Shown piece after piece: positions 12,675 through 12,937 of a stretch of 12,937 nt of DNA (its first letter is position 1; the number at the start of each line of letters is the position of its first letter). Both the position numbers and the translations under genes were made by a program. The notes beneath the pieces were generated by a model that worked only from the letters and a program-made list of their open reading frames with translations, was not told where the DNA came from and did not search any database. Source of the stretch: Candidatus Methanophagaceae archaeon (GTDB taxonomy: Archaea > Halobacteriota > Syntropharchaeia > Alkanophagales > Methanospirareceae); contig QENJ01000010.1 of the NCBI GenBank assembly GCA_013374505.1, positions 1-12,937 of the forward strand, written 5' to 3'.

Positions 12675-12937
12675 TTAGCTACGTTTCTTTTTAAATAAAG
12701 ACGGTAAATGGATTGCATAAGTACCGTCATCCTTTAATTTCATTACTACCCCTTTCCTCTCTAACAACGCATCCAGATTAAGTTCATATACTCCCGGACC
12801 TATTATCTTCAAGCTTTCCACCCGCTCCGCCTCAGGCGCCAACTCTACCCGCTCTTCTACTTGTATCCTCTCGACTATATCCTTTGCCTTTAATTCTTCG
12901 CCATCCTTGAGGTATAAGAAAAGATTGCCACCACATT
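12675..12937 (-). CDS. Unrecognised protein, C-terminal 87 residues, partial at window edge
   Basis: A minus-strand frame enters from the right edge as CGGNLFLYLKDGEELKAKDI, continues through VERIQVEERVELAPEAERV, VESLKIIGPGVYELNLDALL and ends LPSLFKKKRS at TAA 12675-12677. It is clearly coding: highly charged, with alternating strands and helices and a basic tail. I cannot name the family. The region to the left (12531-12674) up to the sepF promoter contains no gene I can support. Confidence 0.7.
   Translation of the reverse strand, partial: CGGNLFLYLKDGEELKAKDIVERIQVEERVELAPEAERVESLKIIGPGVYELNLDALLERKGVVMKLKDDGTYAIHLPSLFKKKRS

Overview
The window looks archaeal. It has an archaeal-type S-adenosylmethionine synthetase, a short archaeal ZPR1-like zinc-finger protein beside a SepF-family cell-division protein, a cobalamin-binding radical SAM protein, and several TATA boxes about 25-30 bp upstream of starts, some with almost no leader. 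An anaerobic euryarchaeon of the methanogen/ANME type fits best, but this is inferred from gene content, not from a marker gene. Nearly all protein genes lie on the minus strand.

Left part (1-3480): a decayed accessory area. It holds a polysaccharide deacetylase interrupted by an in-frame TAA, a 42-codon FemAB-like stub, a PIN-domain remnant, an intact-looking HepT-MntA (HEPN plus nucleotidyltransferase) toxin-antitoxin pair, an uncharacterised protein and an FMN-binding pyridoxamine-phosphate-oxidase-like protein with a clear promoter and ribosome binding site. Middle-left (3490-5750): a GbsR/MarR-like regulator and a B12-binding radical SAM gene in one transcription unit. The radical SAM gene is split by a one-base frameshift in a run of five Gs. 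A previously hidden 38-codon single-TM protein lies upstream of the regulator and shares a divergent promoter region with a plus-strand lipoprotein gene (5751-6281).

Centre (6282-9680): an AT-rich island, probably acquired. It contains a TIR-domain protein with a long C-terminal region, an orphan C-terminal gene fragment, a 1.1 kb gene-free stretch and a multi-pass membrane protein. A 62-bp direct repeat (56/62 identical) occurs just downstream of both the TIR gene and the membrane-protein gene. The gene-free stretch holds an array of about 11-bp degenerate tandem repeats and two paralogous hairpin RNA candidates (about 8241-8350 and 8464-8520). Each RNA has the same TTTTTATA box at the same 29-bp distance, the same closing stem, a different apical part and a pyrimidine-rich tail. 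It also holds a 13-bp inverted repeat pair enclosing palindromes, and a near-copy of the lipoprotein promoter that faces no protein gene. This RNA/repeat cluster next to a TIR gene is the most interesting part of the window.

Right part (9680-12937): a gene-poor 600 bp, then a conserved housekeeping block on the minus strand (sepF, zpr1-like, mat), and the 3' end of an unrecognised gene at the edge.
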